64,000 nucleotides of DNA, from assembly GCF_014633365.1 (NCBI RefSeq), contig NC_068352.1, forward strand, positions 21,547,310 to 21,611,309. Direction: 5' to 3'. The notes under the pieces were generated by a model. It had not been told where the DNA came from. It saw only the letters and a list, made by a program, of their open reading frames with translations, and searched no databases. A program made the position numbers and the translations under genes. Origin of the DNA: Diospyros lotus. Lineage: Eukaryota > Streptophyta > Magnoliopsida > Ericales > Ebenaceae. Below, in pieces: positions 10,248-20,580 of the stretch (the stretch's first letter is position 1; each line of letters begins with the position of its first letter).

Positions 10248-13027
10248 GATCTACAACAAATTCGCATCAATTCTTAACCCATATTGAAACTTTCAACCCC
10301 TATGGCTAATTATATAATAGGCCCTTAGCCATATATATACAAGGATTTGTATTGTGCTTATGTTGTTTTTTCAAGTAAAGAAAGGAAAAGGAGACGTGCC
10401 TTAATGAACAGAAGACAACAACAGAATAGTAATAGTAGTAACGACCAGCAACTACCAACTAGCAGGCCTCAGCTTCAACCAATGTGTTTGAAGCCGATGA
10501 AAAGGGAAATGAGAAAATTACAGTTACCAAATTTTGACAATCAATCACAAAGTTTTGAATTAATCCTAACCCATCGCTCAATTTAGTCAAATTAATTAGA
10601 CCCCAACAATCAACATGTTCATGTCTCTTTCTTCATATTACAATTCAAACAGAACAAAACAAAAATCATAAATTCAAACCCATTGCAATTCATAGTCTTG
10701 ACACCCAATGATTCTTATTTTTTTTCAAATCAGTCTTTAAATTTTTTAAAATGGGGCAAACACTTTTTAAATAAGAAATATCATACAATAAATTAAGGTA
10801 AAAATATTTCAAATATCTATTATGATAACAAAAATGAAAGTATAGTTAACAGTTTATTAGGAGACAATATAATCTATCCTTTTCTTTTTAGTTTATAATG
10901 TATATACATAATTAGAGATAAACTACAGTTACTTCTGAGTTGTTGATTAAACCAGCTAGAAAGGAAAAATGAAAATTTCATATGAAGTCTCACATTCAAG
11001 CGGTGTTAAGTGGTTACAGTTTTGTTTTTACTTTTTAAGTAAATTTTACTTGATGACGAATCTTGTTATAATTTTTATTCTATTGTGACTTAGAGATAAC
11101 AAATTGGAGTCAAGAAATAACATATTTAATTGTTGCTTATTTTCTATACATGTACTGACATTTTTTATGTTTATGAAAAAATCCTACCAATATATTCACA
11201 ATCTTTTATGTGTTAAGTAAATGCACATATTTGACCATGAATCTAAGTGAAACGAATCGCTACCACCTGAATTGCTTTTATTATGATCAATTTAATATTT
11301 TTAAAGGTTAGTGTTGATTTGATACAGATTTTTAATATTTTATTAAAAACAGCCAGAAAAACAGCAAATAGTGAAGCAATTACTTCAGCAAAAAAACAGC
11401 TTACTGTTCATCTTCTATGTGGCATGTCCAAATAGTGAAGCAAGAGATATCCCAACTTTCAATAAGTAAGAGCATAGCTTGTCTCTGTGACTGGGTCTAC
11501 CAAATAACATAACTAAAACCATCATTAGAGAAATACAGAGTAAATGAGTATTAAAAGGTTTAATGGGTCATAAATTAAAGAAATACAGATTTAGTTGGGA
11601 GGAGCTTTACCATTCATTAGAGACAACATAAAGAAAGCAAGATTCTAGTATAGGTAAAGATGACAGGAAAAAGCGAGGAAAAAAGAAACAGTAAAAGAGA
11701 ACACTCGTGACAATGTGCAGAGAGTAAGGTAACACAGAAAGATAAAAATAATTGAGGGGATTTAAACATATTTGATTTATCTTCTCCTCTCTTATCTATA
11801 ATAATTTTATCATCAACAAAAATGATGGTTACAAATGGTCCTGATAATTGTTGAAACAACTTACTGTTCTTGTATGTTCCTTAGTGCACATGCCTTTTTG
11901 TTCCTTGGTTGTCTTCACAATGAGTATTACATTCTCTTCCATGTTAGATTTCAGGATGCCTGAATTCCGCCAGAATTCCCTCTTATATACTGACTAGATC
12001 TTGTCATAGATAATAAACATGGATTATGGACATGCAAAAAAGTGATGGGATATCTCCATGATATAAGAACCTTCCCATGAAACCATAAGGAAAAACTGCA
12101 AAGAGCAACGTACTTGCAAAATGAATGTAGTTGAGTAAATCAATAATCCCCATGCCATTTCTCATACAGTACTTTTCTAAGTAATAAAAATTATTTTCTG
12201 ACTTGGCCAATATTTTAGCCTTGTCACCAACCCATCTTGTCCTTTTTTTGAGGCAAATGATGTTGTGATTTTTCTCCTAGTCATCACATCCAATATCCAT
12301 AGGTTTTCCATCCAAAAACCTATATAGATTTGGGGACAGCTGGTAAGATAAACTATGTACCAGTGGAATTTTGTGTCTTGGTTGAGGGGCAGAGGTATGC
12401 AAAGGAGAATTTGAGCAGAGACGGAAGCCTGTTGTTAAAGAACATGTCTCTTTCTTTGTCTTCCCCCCCCCAAACCAGCACACAAACCCACCAACCAACC
12501 AATATGTAATAATAGTTATTCCTGTATTCTATGTACTTGAATTCTTATCATCTTATATATTCCTGTATCCCGTGTTTGGTGACAATTATTGAGTTTTCAA
12601 GCAAAGCAAGGAATTACTTGCTTTTGGCATACATCTTATAGTGCCCAAGGCTGCTTTGTCAGTATTGGTTTGAGTTGGCTTGTGGTCTTTTATCTAAAAT
12701 TTTCTCTCCTCCATGTTATGGAACTTTGTCTGATTTCAGATTTTTTTTGTTTCCCAAGAGCGGATGCCAACTTTTGTCACAGAATAATCTGTGGGGCTCT
12801 CGTTACTTTGTTAATGTATCAACATATTCATTGATACTGCCAATCATTTTCTTTTTCTTTTTTGGACCCTGTTTGAAGTTTGTGGTTGCCAGTAAATAGA
12901 GATGGTTGTTTTTTTAACTTTCCTACTTGGTTAAGATAAGGTGTAGCTGATGATGATATTGGTTGGGTTTCCAACTTTTCATATATAACTTATATATATA
13001 TCATATATGTTGCTGTGTGGAAATCAG
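10248..13027. other. Non-coding stretch between TNP2 and the ARGONAUTE exon (copy A)
   Basis: No credible coding region is seen on either strand; the open frames here are short and of ordinary AT-rich composition. The 3' end (13,010-13,027) finishes in a splice acceptor for the ARGONAUTE exon, so at least the last part is probably its intron, carried along with the exon. A C run lies at about 12,465-12,471. Confidence 0.5.
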
Positions 13028-13041
13028 AGGTGGTATTGCTC
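13028..13041 (+). pseudogene. First bases of the ARGONAUTE exon, cut by the assembly gap
   Basis: After an acceptor ending in CAG at 13,027, these 14 bases read GGIA in the frame seen in full at 35,512-35,833. The rest is lost in the 100-N gap. Confidence 0.55.
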
Positions 13042-13141
13042 NNNNNNNNNNNNNNNNNNNNNNNNNNNNNNNNNNNNNNNNNNNNNNNNNNNNNNNNNNN
13101 NNNNNNNNNNNNNNNNNNNNNNNNNNNNNNNNNNNNNNNNN
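13042..13141. other. Assembly gap (100 N)
   Basis: A run of exactly 100 N, the conventional placeholder for a gap of unknown size. It joins the end of copy A to the first bases upstream of the E6-like start codon, so the join of these two loci is not supported by sequence. Confidence 1.
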
Positions 13142-13143
13142 TC

Positions 13144-13800
13144 ATGGCTGGGTTTGCAGGACGCTTGGGTTTTCTTCTTTTGCTCACAGTGCTGTTACCC
13201 TCTCTCCGCAATGAAGCAGAAGCCAGAGAGAGCAAGTTCTTCACGTCGGAAGCCCTAGAGCTAGTAATACCTTCTTCGCCTTCGGATTCGCCGGCGCAGG
13301 CGCCGGAAACAGAGGCTCTGGCGCCGGAATCAGAGGCTCCGGCTCCGGCTCCGGTGAGCGGCAGCGACGACAGTTACGGCAATGGCTACGGCCTCTACGG
13401 CCACGAGACCAGTGAGTTTCCCACCACTACAACGACAACCACCACCACCACCACCATCGCCGACGACGAGAATCAAATCCAGGCTGAAGAACTCGGCCAG
13501 CAGGGCTTCCAAGAACGAGAAAAAGGGTATCCCTACAACAGCAACAATAACGGCTACTACAACAACAACAAGAAGGACGACTTTAATGGCTACTACTATA
13601 ACAACAAGAATGGCGGCTTCTACAACAACAACAATAACTACAACAATAATGGCGGCTATGTGGGTGGTGGGAGAGAAGGGAAATACTATTACGGTAATGG
13701 GAACAGTGAGGATTCTTATGGAAACAGTGGGAACTCGTATGAGTTTGACTCCATGGAAGAGTACGAGAGACAGCAGAGTCAGGGAGGGTATTTCCCGTAA
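13144..13800 (+). CDS. E6-like secreted protein, complete single-exon CDS
   Basis: The 218-residue protein opens with MAGFAGRLGFLLLLTVLLPS, a hydrophobic signal peptide, then an Ala/Pro/Glu-rich stretch (about residues 40-75). The YGNGYGLYGHE motif marks the plant E6-like family, named for a cotton fibre protein. A Thr run and a long Asn/Tyr/Gly-rich region follow, then GKYYYGNG and YEFDSMEEYERQ near the C-terminus. The family is extracellular or wall-associated and of unknown biochemical role. The chosen ATG gives the signal peptide; frames opening upstream only read into the N gap. The promoter and 5'UTR fall in the gap. A damaged fragment of this gene lies at 20,131-20,580. Family call is good, function unknown. 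Confidence 0.85.
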   Translation: MAGFAGRLGFLLLLTVLLPSLRNEAEARESKFFTSEALELVIPSSPSDSPAQAPETEALAPESEAPAPAPVSGSDDSYGNGYGLYGHETSEFPTTTTTTTTTTTIADDENQIQAEELGQQGFQEREKGYPYNSNNNGYYNNNKKDDFNGYYYNNKNGGFYNNNNNYNNNGGYVGGGREGKYYYGNGNSEDSYGNSGNSYEFDSMEEYERQQSQGGYFP

Positions 13801-14985
13801 ACAGAGAAAGAGAGATTCCTATACTGAATTTGAGATTTTAAGTTGAGTCTTGATAATCTTAAATATTTATAGACTCTTCTTTTTTATTATTATTATTATA
13901 TACGAAAATGATTTAAAAGGGGTGTTTGCTAATTAATTTACATGTACTGTAGTCTGTAGTTCAAGGACTTGGTTCTTTCTGTTCTTTGAATCAAAATACA
14001 GAATTCTGGATCACAGTCAAGTTCTGATTGGAATGGGAGAAAATAAATGAGAAATAAGCCCTCAGATATACCATTCTGGTTGTGCTTGAATCCTTTGATA
14101 AGGGAATTTATTTATTTTGCAAGCCTCATGTTGTGAATGCATGTGAGGTAAAGTAAGAAATTATTTCAAATGGTTCTGCGGATCCGATGGTTCTAGGGAG
14201 GGCTGGCCCTAGATCCAAAAACCATTTCAGCCTCCAATAGTCCAAATTCCAGGACAGATTTGGAAAGGGCCGGAGCCCCGCATGGGCTGCAGCTCGTGCC
14301 CGGCCCCCCCATTTCAAATCAGTTTGATTTAAAATAAATCCATTTTTCACAACACCCCAATACTCTTATCAATGGATGTCATATAATCACAAAATCTTTT
14401 TTTCCATGATCATAATATAAAAATACACAATAAATATTGACACTTTACCTTTTCATTGCTCTGAAAAAGTGTCACCTTCTCTTCAAGTCTAAATAAATAG
14501 CATTATTCTAGTATAAACTATCAAAATAATGAGGCATATCTGTAGGATAGCCTCCTTAAACATGAGGTCTCTCGTGTATGCCATTGATCACCCTCAGCTA
14601 ATTAACAGCTTAAATCATAAAAATTTAGGAGTGTAGAGGAGTGAATTGGGTATTTTTATTTTTATTTAGTTTAAATTTTTAATTTAAAAATTGCAAATGG
14701 AATAGTATCTAGTGTGAACAATTGAAATTTAACTTTTATAGATATACTTGGATCGATTAATTTTGAGAGATTGTTTAAAATTTGAATTTGAAATATATAC
14801 TCAAATTTCAAATTCTTTTATTTATAAAATACAATTTAAATATAAAAAAAATCAAATGAATAATTTCCAATTGAAAATTTTATAAGATGTATTTTAATAG
14901 ATTAATTTTGAATGATATCTTTTAAAATTTTTAATTTTAAATACTCAAATTTCAATTTTAGATGGTTTTTTTCTATATAATAAAA
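13801..14985. other. Downstream of the E6-like gene: 3'UTR then AT-rich intergenic DNA
   Basis: No gene is seen. The first ~120 bp are likely 3'UTR, with an ATT repeat near 13,885. A GC-rich patch at about 14,170-14,315 stands out from its AT-rich surroundings; I could not assign it. From 14,640 on the sequence is very AT-rich. Confidence 0.5.
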
Positions 14986-15860
14986 TGTAAAAAATTAGAA
15001 CGAAACCTAATGTCAAAAAAAAAAAAAGTGTGATATGACATTGAGAATAGTTAAGAAGCTAGCATGTGGCATTTTCACAGGTAAATCTATTTTAGTAAAT
15101 AAGTCAACACTCAATCAACTTTTGAATCTGACTTTAAACGAGATAACTAGTTAAGGCTTCAAGCACCTATAAAAATCAAGACCTCAAATGAAGCATATCC
15201 TTGAGAAATTCAAGGTAAACCAGAATCAGAAAACCTAATTAATCAAAGGTAAAAGATAAACTCCGAAATACTCTTCAAGTAAGAAAATGATAGTTATTAT
15301 CCATCAATTACTAGAGGTGATACCCTAAGTCAAAGAAAATCTAGAAGAATCATCCATTAAGACCTCAACTTGAGGCAACTCCTAAGGTTTAAGGGATGTA
15401 AAAATCTAAACTTAGTATAGAGAATTACGAAGAGGCATTCCAAATGTTCTTGATATCATGTGCCCAAACCTAAGTCAAGATAATTTCTACTTATCTAATA
15501 ATCCTAGTTCAACTCAATACCAAATTAATGAAACACGAGAGAGTCAACTAATCCAATGCGATATAGGCATGATTAGTTTATTTTTGTCATTATTCTCACT
15601 CCAAAACGTATAAAAAGATATCGAGAGCAAGCCAAAGGTTTGACAATCCATTATAGTCCTCATTATTTTCAATTCTCAACATTTTTTATTTTTTTTTTTT
15701 TAACCTAAACATCGGAGTGGTGTTATCTTAACTAAGTTGTGGAGAAGTCATTATTGTTTTCTATCTATGAAGGCATCCTACAGTCAATATTAGTAGTGGA
15801 GATGATTGCAATCTTATCTAAATGGTATAGATTCAATTGGTAATTAATCCTTACACATCA
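14986..15860 (+). repeat. Old Ty3/gypsy-type 5' LTR
   Basis: The end near 15,860 (TTACACATCA) is followed at once by TTGATGCCATTTGTGGG, a decayed version of the primer-binding region common in plant gypsy elements. The body is similar to 61,498-62,330 in the same orientation, for example around AATGAAGCATATCCTT and the AACTCCTAAG..TTTAAGGGAT block. The 5' boundary (TGTAAAAAATT) is a guess. The gag at 38,801-40,020 is in the same direction. Confidence 0.55.
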
Positions 15861-15861
15861 A

Positions 15862-15880
15862 GTTGATGCCATTTGTGGGA
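15862..15880 (+). other. Degenerate gypsy primer-binding region
   Basis: TTGATGCCATTTGTGGG follows the LTR end; plant gypsy elements often have TGGCGCC..TGTGGG here. A second copy is at about 16,303-16,318 in the tandem repeat. Confidence 0.45.
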
Positions 15881-16353
15881 AACAAATGCTTCTCTATTGA
15901 TTTGGTGAGATGGCCACTACAAGAAAATACCAATTTATCTAATAATCCTAGTTCAACTCAATACCAAATTAACGAAATATAGAAGAGTCAAATAATCCTA
16001 TGCCATATAGGCATGATTAGTTTATTTTTGTCATTAGTCTCACTCCAAAATATATAAAAAGATGTCAAAAAGTAAGCCAAAGGTATGACAATCCATTATA
16101 GTCTTCATTATTTTCAGTTCTTAAAAAAAAAAAAATTTTTTTTAACTTGAACATCAGTGATGTTATCTTAACTAAGTTGTGGGAAAGTCATTATTCTTTT
16201 CTATCTATGAAGGCATCCTAGAGTCAAGATTAGTAGTGCACATGATTGCAATCTTATCTAAATGGTATAAATTCAATTGGTAATTAATTCTTACACATCA
16301 AGGTGATGCCATATGTGGAAACAAATGTTTGTCTATTGATTTGGTGACATGGC

Positions 16354-16370
16354 CACTACAAGAAAATACC
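16354..16370 (+). repeat. CACTA left terminal inverted repeat
   Basis: CACTACAAGAAAATACC begins the element. The first 15 bases match the reverse complement of 38,786-38,800. Subterminal TCTCAAA/TTTGAGA motifs follow to about 16,510. Confidence 0.8.
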
Positions 16371-16504
16371 ATTTTAGAAACAGATTTTGAGACAGATTTA
16401 GAGATATAAAAAAATTTGTCTTTGATTTGAGACAAAAAAAAATTATCTCAAAAATCCCTCTCAAATTAAGACGGGTTTAAAAGATGAATTAATCCATCTC
16501 AAAT

Positions 16505-18258
16505 TAGACATGTCCAATTCGCACGCAAGACTACGGGACATATCACAATTGGACAAGAAAAAACGTTTTTTAGGAGTTGCTATATTGGAAAATAAATCTC
16601 ATTTGCTACAATTTGAATGTAATGCATATTCTACATATTTAATAATATTTTTAACACTATGATGGATATCAAAGGTAAGACAAAAGACAACATTAAAACT
16701 ATGATGACATAAAAGAATATTGTCGACGTAAGGAACTAGAGTTAGTGGCATAAGTTAATGACAAGTACTTAAAGCCAAAGGCCCGGTATGCTCTCGATGT
16801 GGAACAAATGAGAACAATGTGCAAATGGGTATGTCAATTAAAACTTCCTGATTGGTATGCATCTGATTTGGTTCATTGTGTAAACAAGCGAGAATAAAAG
16901 TTGAATGGCATGAAAACCCATGATTGTAGTGTTTTCATGAAACGTCTCCTCCTAATTACACTAAGAGCACTCTTATACCCTATATGGAAGCCTCTAGCAG
17001 AGTTGAGTCAATTCTTTAAGGAATTGTGTTCTTCAACTCTTAGGGTCGATAAGTTAGAAATAATGGAGAAAAACATTAAAGTAACCATTTGCAAGATGGA
17101 GCAAATTTTTCCATCTGGATTCTTTAACTCAATGGAGCACTTACCTATACATCTAGCTTATGAGGCACGTGCTAGCAACCCAGTGCACTATCGTTGGATG
17201 TATCCATTTGAGAGATAATTACAATGACAACATTACACAATATCCTTTGTTATGTGACCTAGAAACTTGAGTTAATATATTTTTGTTTACCCAATAGGTT
17301 TTTACCCATATTGAAACGTAAAGTTAAAAATAAGACGTGTGGAGGGCTTTATTTGAGAGGCATGCATCACAGAAGAAATCTCCACTTTTTGTTCGCATTA
17401 TTTTAAATCAGATATACAATCAAGGATCAGACGAGATCCACGAAATGATTATAGTGTTGACATATCACCAAACCATTCAACTTTTTACATCTTCAATCAT
17501 TCTGGTCAACTATCAGGTGCATACAAAAATCAATTACTAGATGATTAAGAAATAGACCGTGCCACATTGTATGTTCTTCTAAATTGTGATGAGATCCAGC
17601 CATACATTAAGTAAGTAATCACTCATATCCTTGGTATTACTAACTTTAGGTTCATCATTTGCATATATGATTAACATGGCCTCTATAAACACAATTTATT
17701 TGTGAATTCTATTAAAACGGATGCATCACAAATGACTGAAATTAATGTAGATAAGAGGATAATGGTTGATTTTCTAAAATAGTTCAAAGAATACGTAAGT
17801 CTATCTTAAATTACTAAACTTATTATCGTGACAAATAGACGAATTATGCCATGTATTTCATATACGCATATGCATAATCTAACTAATAAGATTAATGATC
17901 AACAAATACGTCACATGTCATGAGGGTCCTTGAGAATGGTGCGCACATGGCCTATGTACATTATCAATAGGTACAAGTTTCACACAGATTCATGGAGTCA
18001 AGGCAAGTTAACAAGAAACAACGGAGTTTACACTAGAGGGTCAGTATACGAGCAACTCGAAAATGACTATTATAGTATACTCTAAGAGGTAATCCAATTG
18101 GAATACTCAGGATCACCAATCAAACAAGTGATGTTCAATTGCACATGGGTCGACTTGACCCCTAGACGTGAAACTCGAATATATGATCAATATGGAATAG
18201 TTGAGGTCTAAGCTAACAAGAAGTATAATAGGTATGATCATTTTACACTTGCCTCTCA
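16505..18258 (+). pseudogene. CACTA TNP2 C-terminal fragment, left arm repeat 1 (5' part)
   Basis: Subterminal sequence passes directly into the middle of TNP2, so the N-terminal half is missing. A 105-residue open frame at 16,901-17,218 carries the DUF4218-type pattern (MKTHDCSVFMKRLL, then MEHLPIHLAYEAR and HYRWMYPFER). DUF4216-type sequence follows at about 17,930-18,258 (matching ENDYYSIL and an IRNNG-like stretch with breaks). At 18,258 it is split by a small CACTA and resumes at 19,625. Stops are present throughout. Confidence 0.75.
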
Positions 18259-19624
18259 TACTATAAAAATTAACGTTTTCGCGACGAAAAATTTCATCGC
18301 TAAAACGTCAAAATCCGTCGCTAAATTTTTTTGCGATGAATTTAGTGACGGGGTTAGCGACAGGATTTTTTTGGCGACGAGTTTATCCCCTGTCTCTAAT
18401 TAGAGACAGGAAATAAACTTGTCGCTAATTTCGTTGTTAAATTCAATCCCAAAATTCAAGGCGTGATAGGCCCCACTCTCCCCTTATATGCGCCATGTGG
18501 CCGCGCCTCTATTCACCAAGTGACAGCGCTAGAATATTACTCCGCGCTAGAATATTACTCCAAGCCATTATCTCAAGCTCTCTACCGGATTCGAACCCTC
18601 AACCTCTCATGACCAAGTTCTGCACGCGAGCCAACCGATCTAGAAGCCTCTTTGTTTATTGATGTGTATAAAATATATTTATAGTATTCTCTTTCAAATA
18701 TTTCAAAATTATATTTATACACCAAAATTTCTTAAACTTATTTAATGATATTAATTTTAGTATTAACGTTAGTAAAGGGAAATGATTATTAATTTTAATT
18801 TTATTTTATTATTAATTTAAATAAAATTTTATTAATTATTATATTAGCAGGTGAAAAATTATTTTCTTATTTTGATTTTAATTTGTAATATGTTTAAAAA
18901 ATTATTAGTTTAAGTTTTACTAATATTAATGTTAGTAAAAATTATTTTGATATGTTTAAATGTAAAAATTTTTATTTTTTATTTAATTTTTTTATTTTTT
19001 AGTGATAAATCTGACCCCTTGCTAAATTTTATTTTTTTATTTAAATCTTTTTATTTTTTAGCGACAAGTAGACCACGTTGCTAAATTTTAATTTTTTATT
19101 TAATTTTACTTCAATTTTTTTTATTTTTTAGCTACAAGGGTGACCCATCACTAAATTTTAATTTTTTTTTTATTTTCTAGCTAGGGGTGGCTCCGTCGAT
19201 AAATTTTTATTTTTTTTTATTTTTTAGCGACGGGTTAACTTATCGCTAAATTTTAAGTTTTTTGTATTTTTTAGCAACGGGATAGACCCATCGCTAAATT
19301 TTAATTTTTTTTTATTTTTTAGCAACAGGTAAACCCTTCACTAAATTTTAATTTTTTATTTTAAGTTTTTAGCGATGGGATTGACTCCGTCGCTAAATTT
19401 TAATTTTTTACTTAATTTTATTTAAATTTTTTTTTTTAACGACAAGGTAGCCCCATCGCTAAATTTTAGTTTTTATTTTTTAGCGACGGGATTTCCATTA
19501 TTAATTCCGTCGCTAAATTTAATGACGAGTTTTTCGTTGCTAATTTCGTCGTTAAATTAAAAAAATATTTAAATATATTAGCAACGAAATAATTTCGTTA
19601 CTAAAAACTATTTTTCTTATAGTG
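18259..19624. mobile_element. Non-autonomous CACTA, 1,366 bp, nested in the TNP2 fragment
   Basis: Target duplication TCA flanks it (18,256-18,258 and 19,625-19,627), and removing the element plus one TCA restores the transposase sequence seen uninterrupted at about 21,930. The right end is TTCTTATAGTG; the left end is TACTATAAAAA, so the first base is T where C is expected. Much of it is an array of GCGACGG..TCGCTAAATTTTAATT repeats spaced by T-rich stretches, typical of CACTA subterminal transposase-binding regions. It has no coding region. Confidence 0.85.
18575..18645 (-). other. tRNA-like sequence inside the small CACTA
   Basis: The minus strand contains GGTTCGAATCC, a good B box, about 40 bases after GATCGGTTGGCTCG, a loose A box. 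A CAT lies where a Met anticodon would be. It could be a decayed tRNA or a tRNA-derived SINE head. I could not fold a full cloverleaf by hand. Confidence 0.3.
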
Positions 19625-20124
19625 TCATGCACATCAGGTTTATTATGCTCCATATCCATCTCGACAACAAAATTTGGTAGACTGATGGTGGTCATTTGAG
19701 CTAATGCTAGCAGCACAATTCACGCCCCAACTACTAAAAGACTAAGGGATGCATATCAAGCAAATGAAGAAATGTTAATGCCTAGCTGCAATTGGAGACA
19801 AACAACTCGACACCCTTAGAGATAAAGTTGGTGAATTTGAACGGATGGATGAGTACTCCTTTGATCATGATACTGCGGGTGATGAGGAGCTTGATGATGA
19901 AGTCGTCGAAGATGAGAACGAAGAGAAAGAGGAATATAACGACGAGAAATCGAAGGACACGAAATAGCTAAATAGGTGATAATGAAAAACTATAATCGTA
20001 TCCTTACTTTTAATTTGTTAGTTCAAAAACATAACTTTTAATCTATTAGTTCAAAAACATAACTTTAAACATGAGTTAATAAATATAACATAAACCATTA
20101 TTCTATGTGATAAATCATATATTA
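19625..20124 (+). pseudogene. CACTA TNP2 fragment, left arm repeat 1 (3' part)
   Basis: This continues the DUF4216-type region after the small CACTA, through an acidic tail (GAGGAGCTTGATGATG region, 19,880-19,965) and the shared 3' flank up to about 20,124. The same flank is seen after repeat 2 at 22,276-22,390. The frame is broken. Confidence 0.7.
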
Positions 20125-20130
20125 TCAACT

Positions 20131-20580
20131 CTCCGGTGAGCGGCAGCGGCAGCGACGACAGTTATGGCAATGGCTACGGCCTCTACGGCCACGAGACCAG
20201 TGAGTTTCCCGCCACTACAACAACAATCACCACCACCACCATCGCTGACGAAGAGAATCAAATCCCGGCCGAAGAACTCAGCAGCAGGGCTTCCAAGAAC
20301 GAGAAAAATGGTATCCCTACAAAAGCAACAATAACGGCTACTACAACAACAACAAGAACGACTTTAATGGCTACTACTATAACAACAAGAATGGCGGCTT
20401 CTACAACAACAATAACTACAACAAGAATGGCGGCTATGTGGGTGGTGGGAGACAAGGGAAATACTATTACGATAATGGGAACAGTGAGGATTCTTATGGA
20501 AACAGTGGGGAACTCATATGAGTTTGACTCCATGGAAGAGTACGAGAGACAGCAGAGTCATGGAAATACTATTACGATAA
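20131..20580 (+). pseudogene. Captured fragment of the E6-like gene
   Basis: Bases from CTCCGGTGAGCGG to CAGCAGAGTCA match 13,345-13,775 of the E6-like gene closely, from the Pro/Ala-rich region to near the C-terminus, without signal peptide or stop. It starts in frame (YGNGYGLYGHE kept), shifts frame after PAEEL, and returns to frame at NSYEFDSMEEYERQ. At its end, GGAAATACTATTACGATAA (20,562-20,580) repeats an internal segment at 20,457-20,475, a filler-like scar. It separates two copies of the same CACTA segment. Confidence 0.9.

Larger units (their letters stand above)
1..13041. repeat. Copy A of a ~13 kb direct duplication
   Basis: This block matches 22,489-35,525 in the same orientation, coding and non-coding alike, with only scattered substitutions and a few short indels; by eye about 99% identical. 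Examples of differences are a T run of 25 here against 21 in copy B, a one-base deletion after 1,750, three bases missing near 9,776 and two extra bases near 12,262. It starts at or before the window edge and ends abruptly at a 100-N gap. It may be a genuine duplication or an unmerged haplotype. Confidence 0.95.
15491..16370 (+). repeat. ~440 bp tandem duplication: LTR 3' part + PBS + CACTA terminus
   Basis: Unit 1 (15,491-15,931) and unit 2 (15,935-16,370) begin alike with TTATCTAATAATCC and both end in CACTACAAGAAAATACC. Each has the LTR 3' region, the degenerate primer binding site and the first 17 bases of the CACTA terminus. Only unit 2 continues into the rest of the CACTA element. The units differ by several substitutions and small indels. 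Confidence 0.9.

Noticed and set aside
10347..10586. A 79-residue Gln/Asn/Arg-rich frame (also at 32,835-33,074) as a small gene or ARGONAUTE N-terminus
   Set aside because: It lacks any ARGONAUTE domain and has no splice link to the exon at 35,512. It is most likely chance in A-rich DNA.
12589..12899. Overlapping plus-strand frames before the ARGONAUTE exon (also at 35,075-35,385)
   Set aside because: Hydrophobic, T-rich translations in what is probably intron sequence; no conserved motif.
13015..13800. A single 261-residue open frame across the N gap joining ARGONAUTE-exon bases to the E6-like protein
   Set aside because: It is open only because N codons are not read as stops. The E6-like protein has its own ATG and signal peptide at 13,144.
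13382..13846. A 154-residue Thr-rich frame overlapping the E6-like gene
   Set aside because: It is the +1 shadow of the Asn/Tyr-rich codon repeats in the E6-like CDS.
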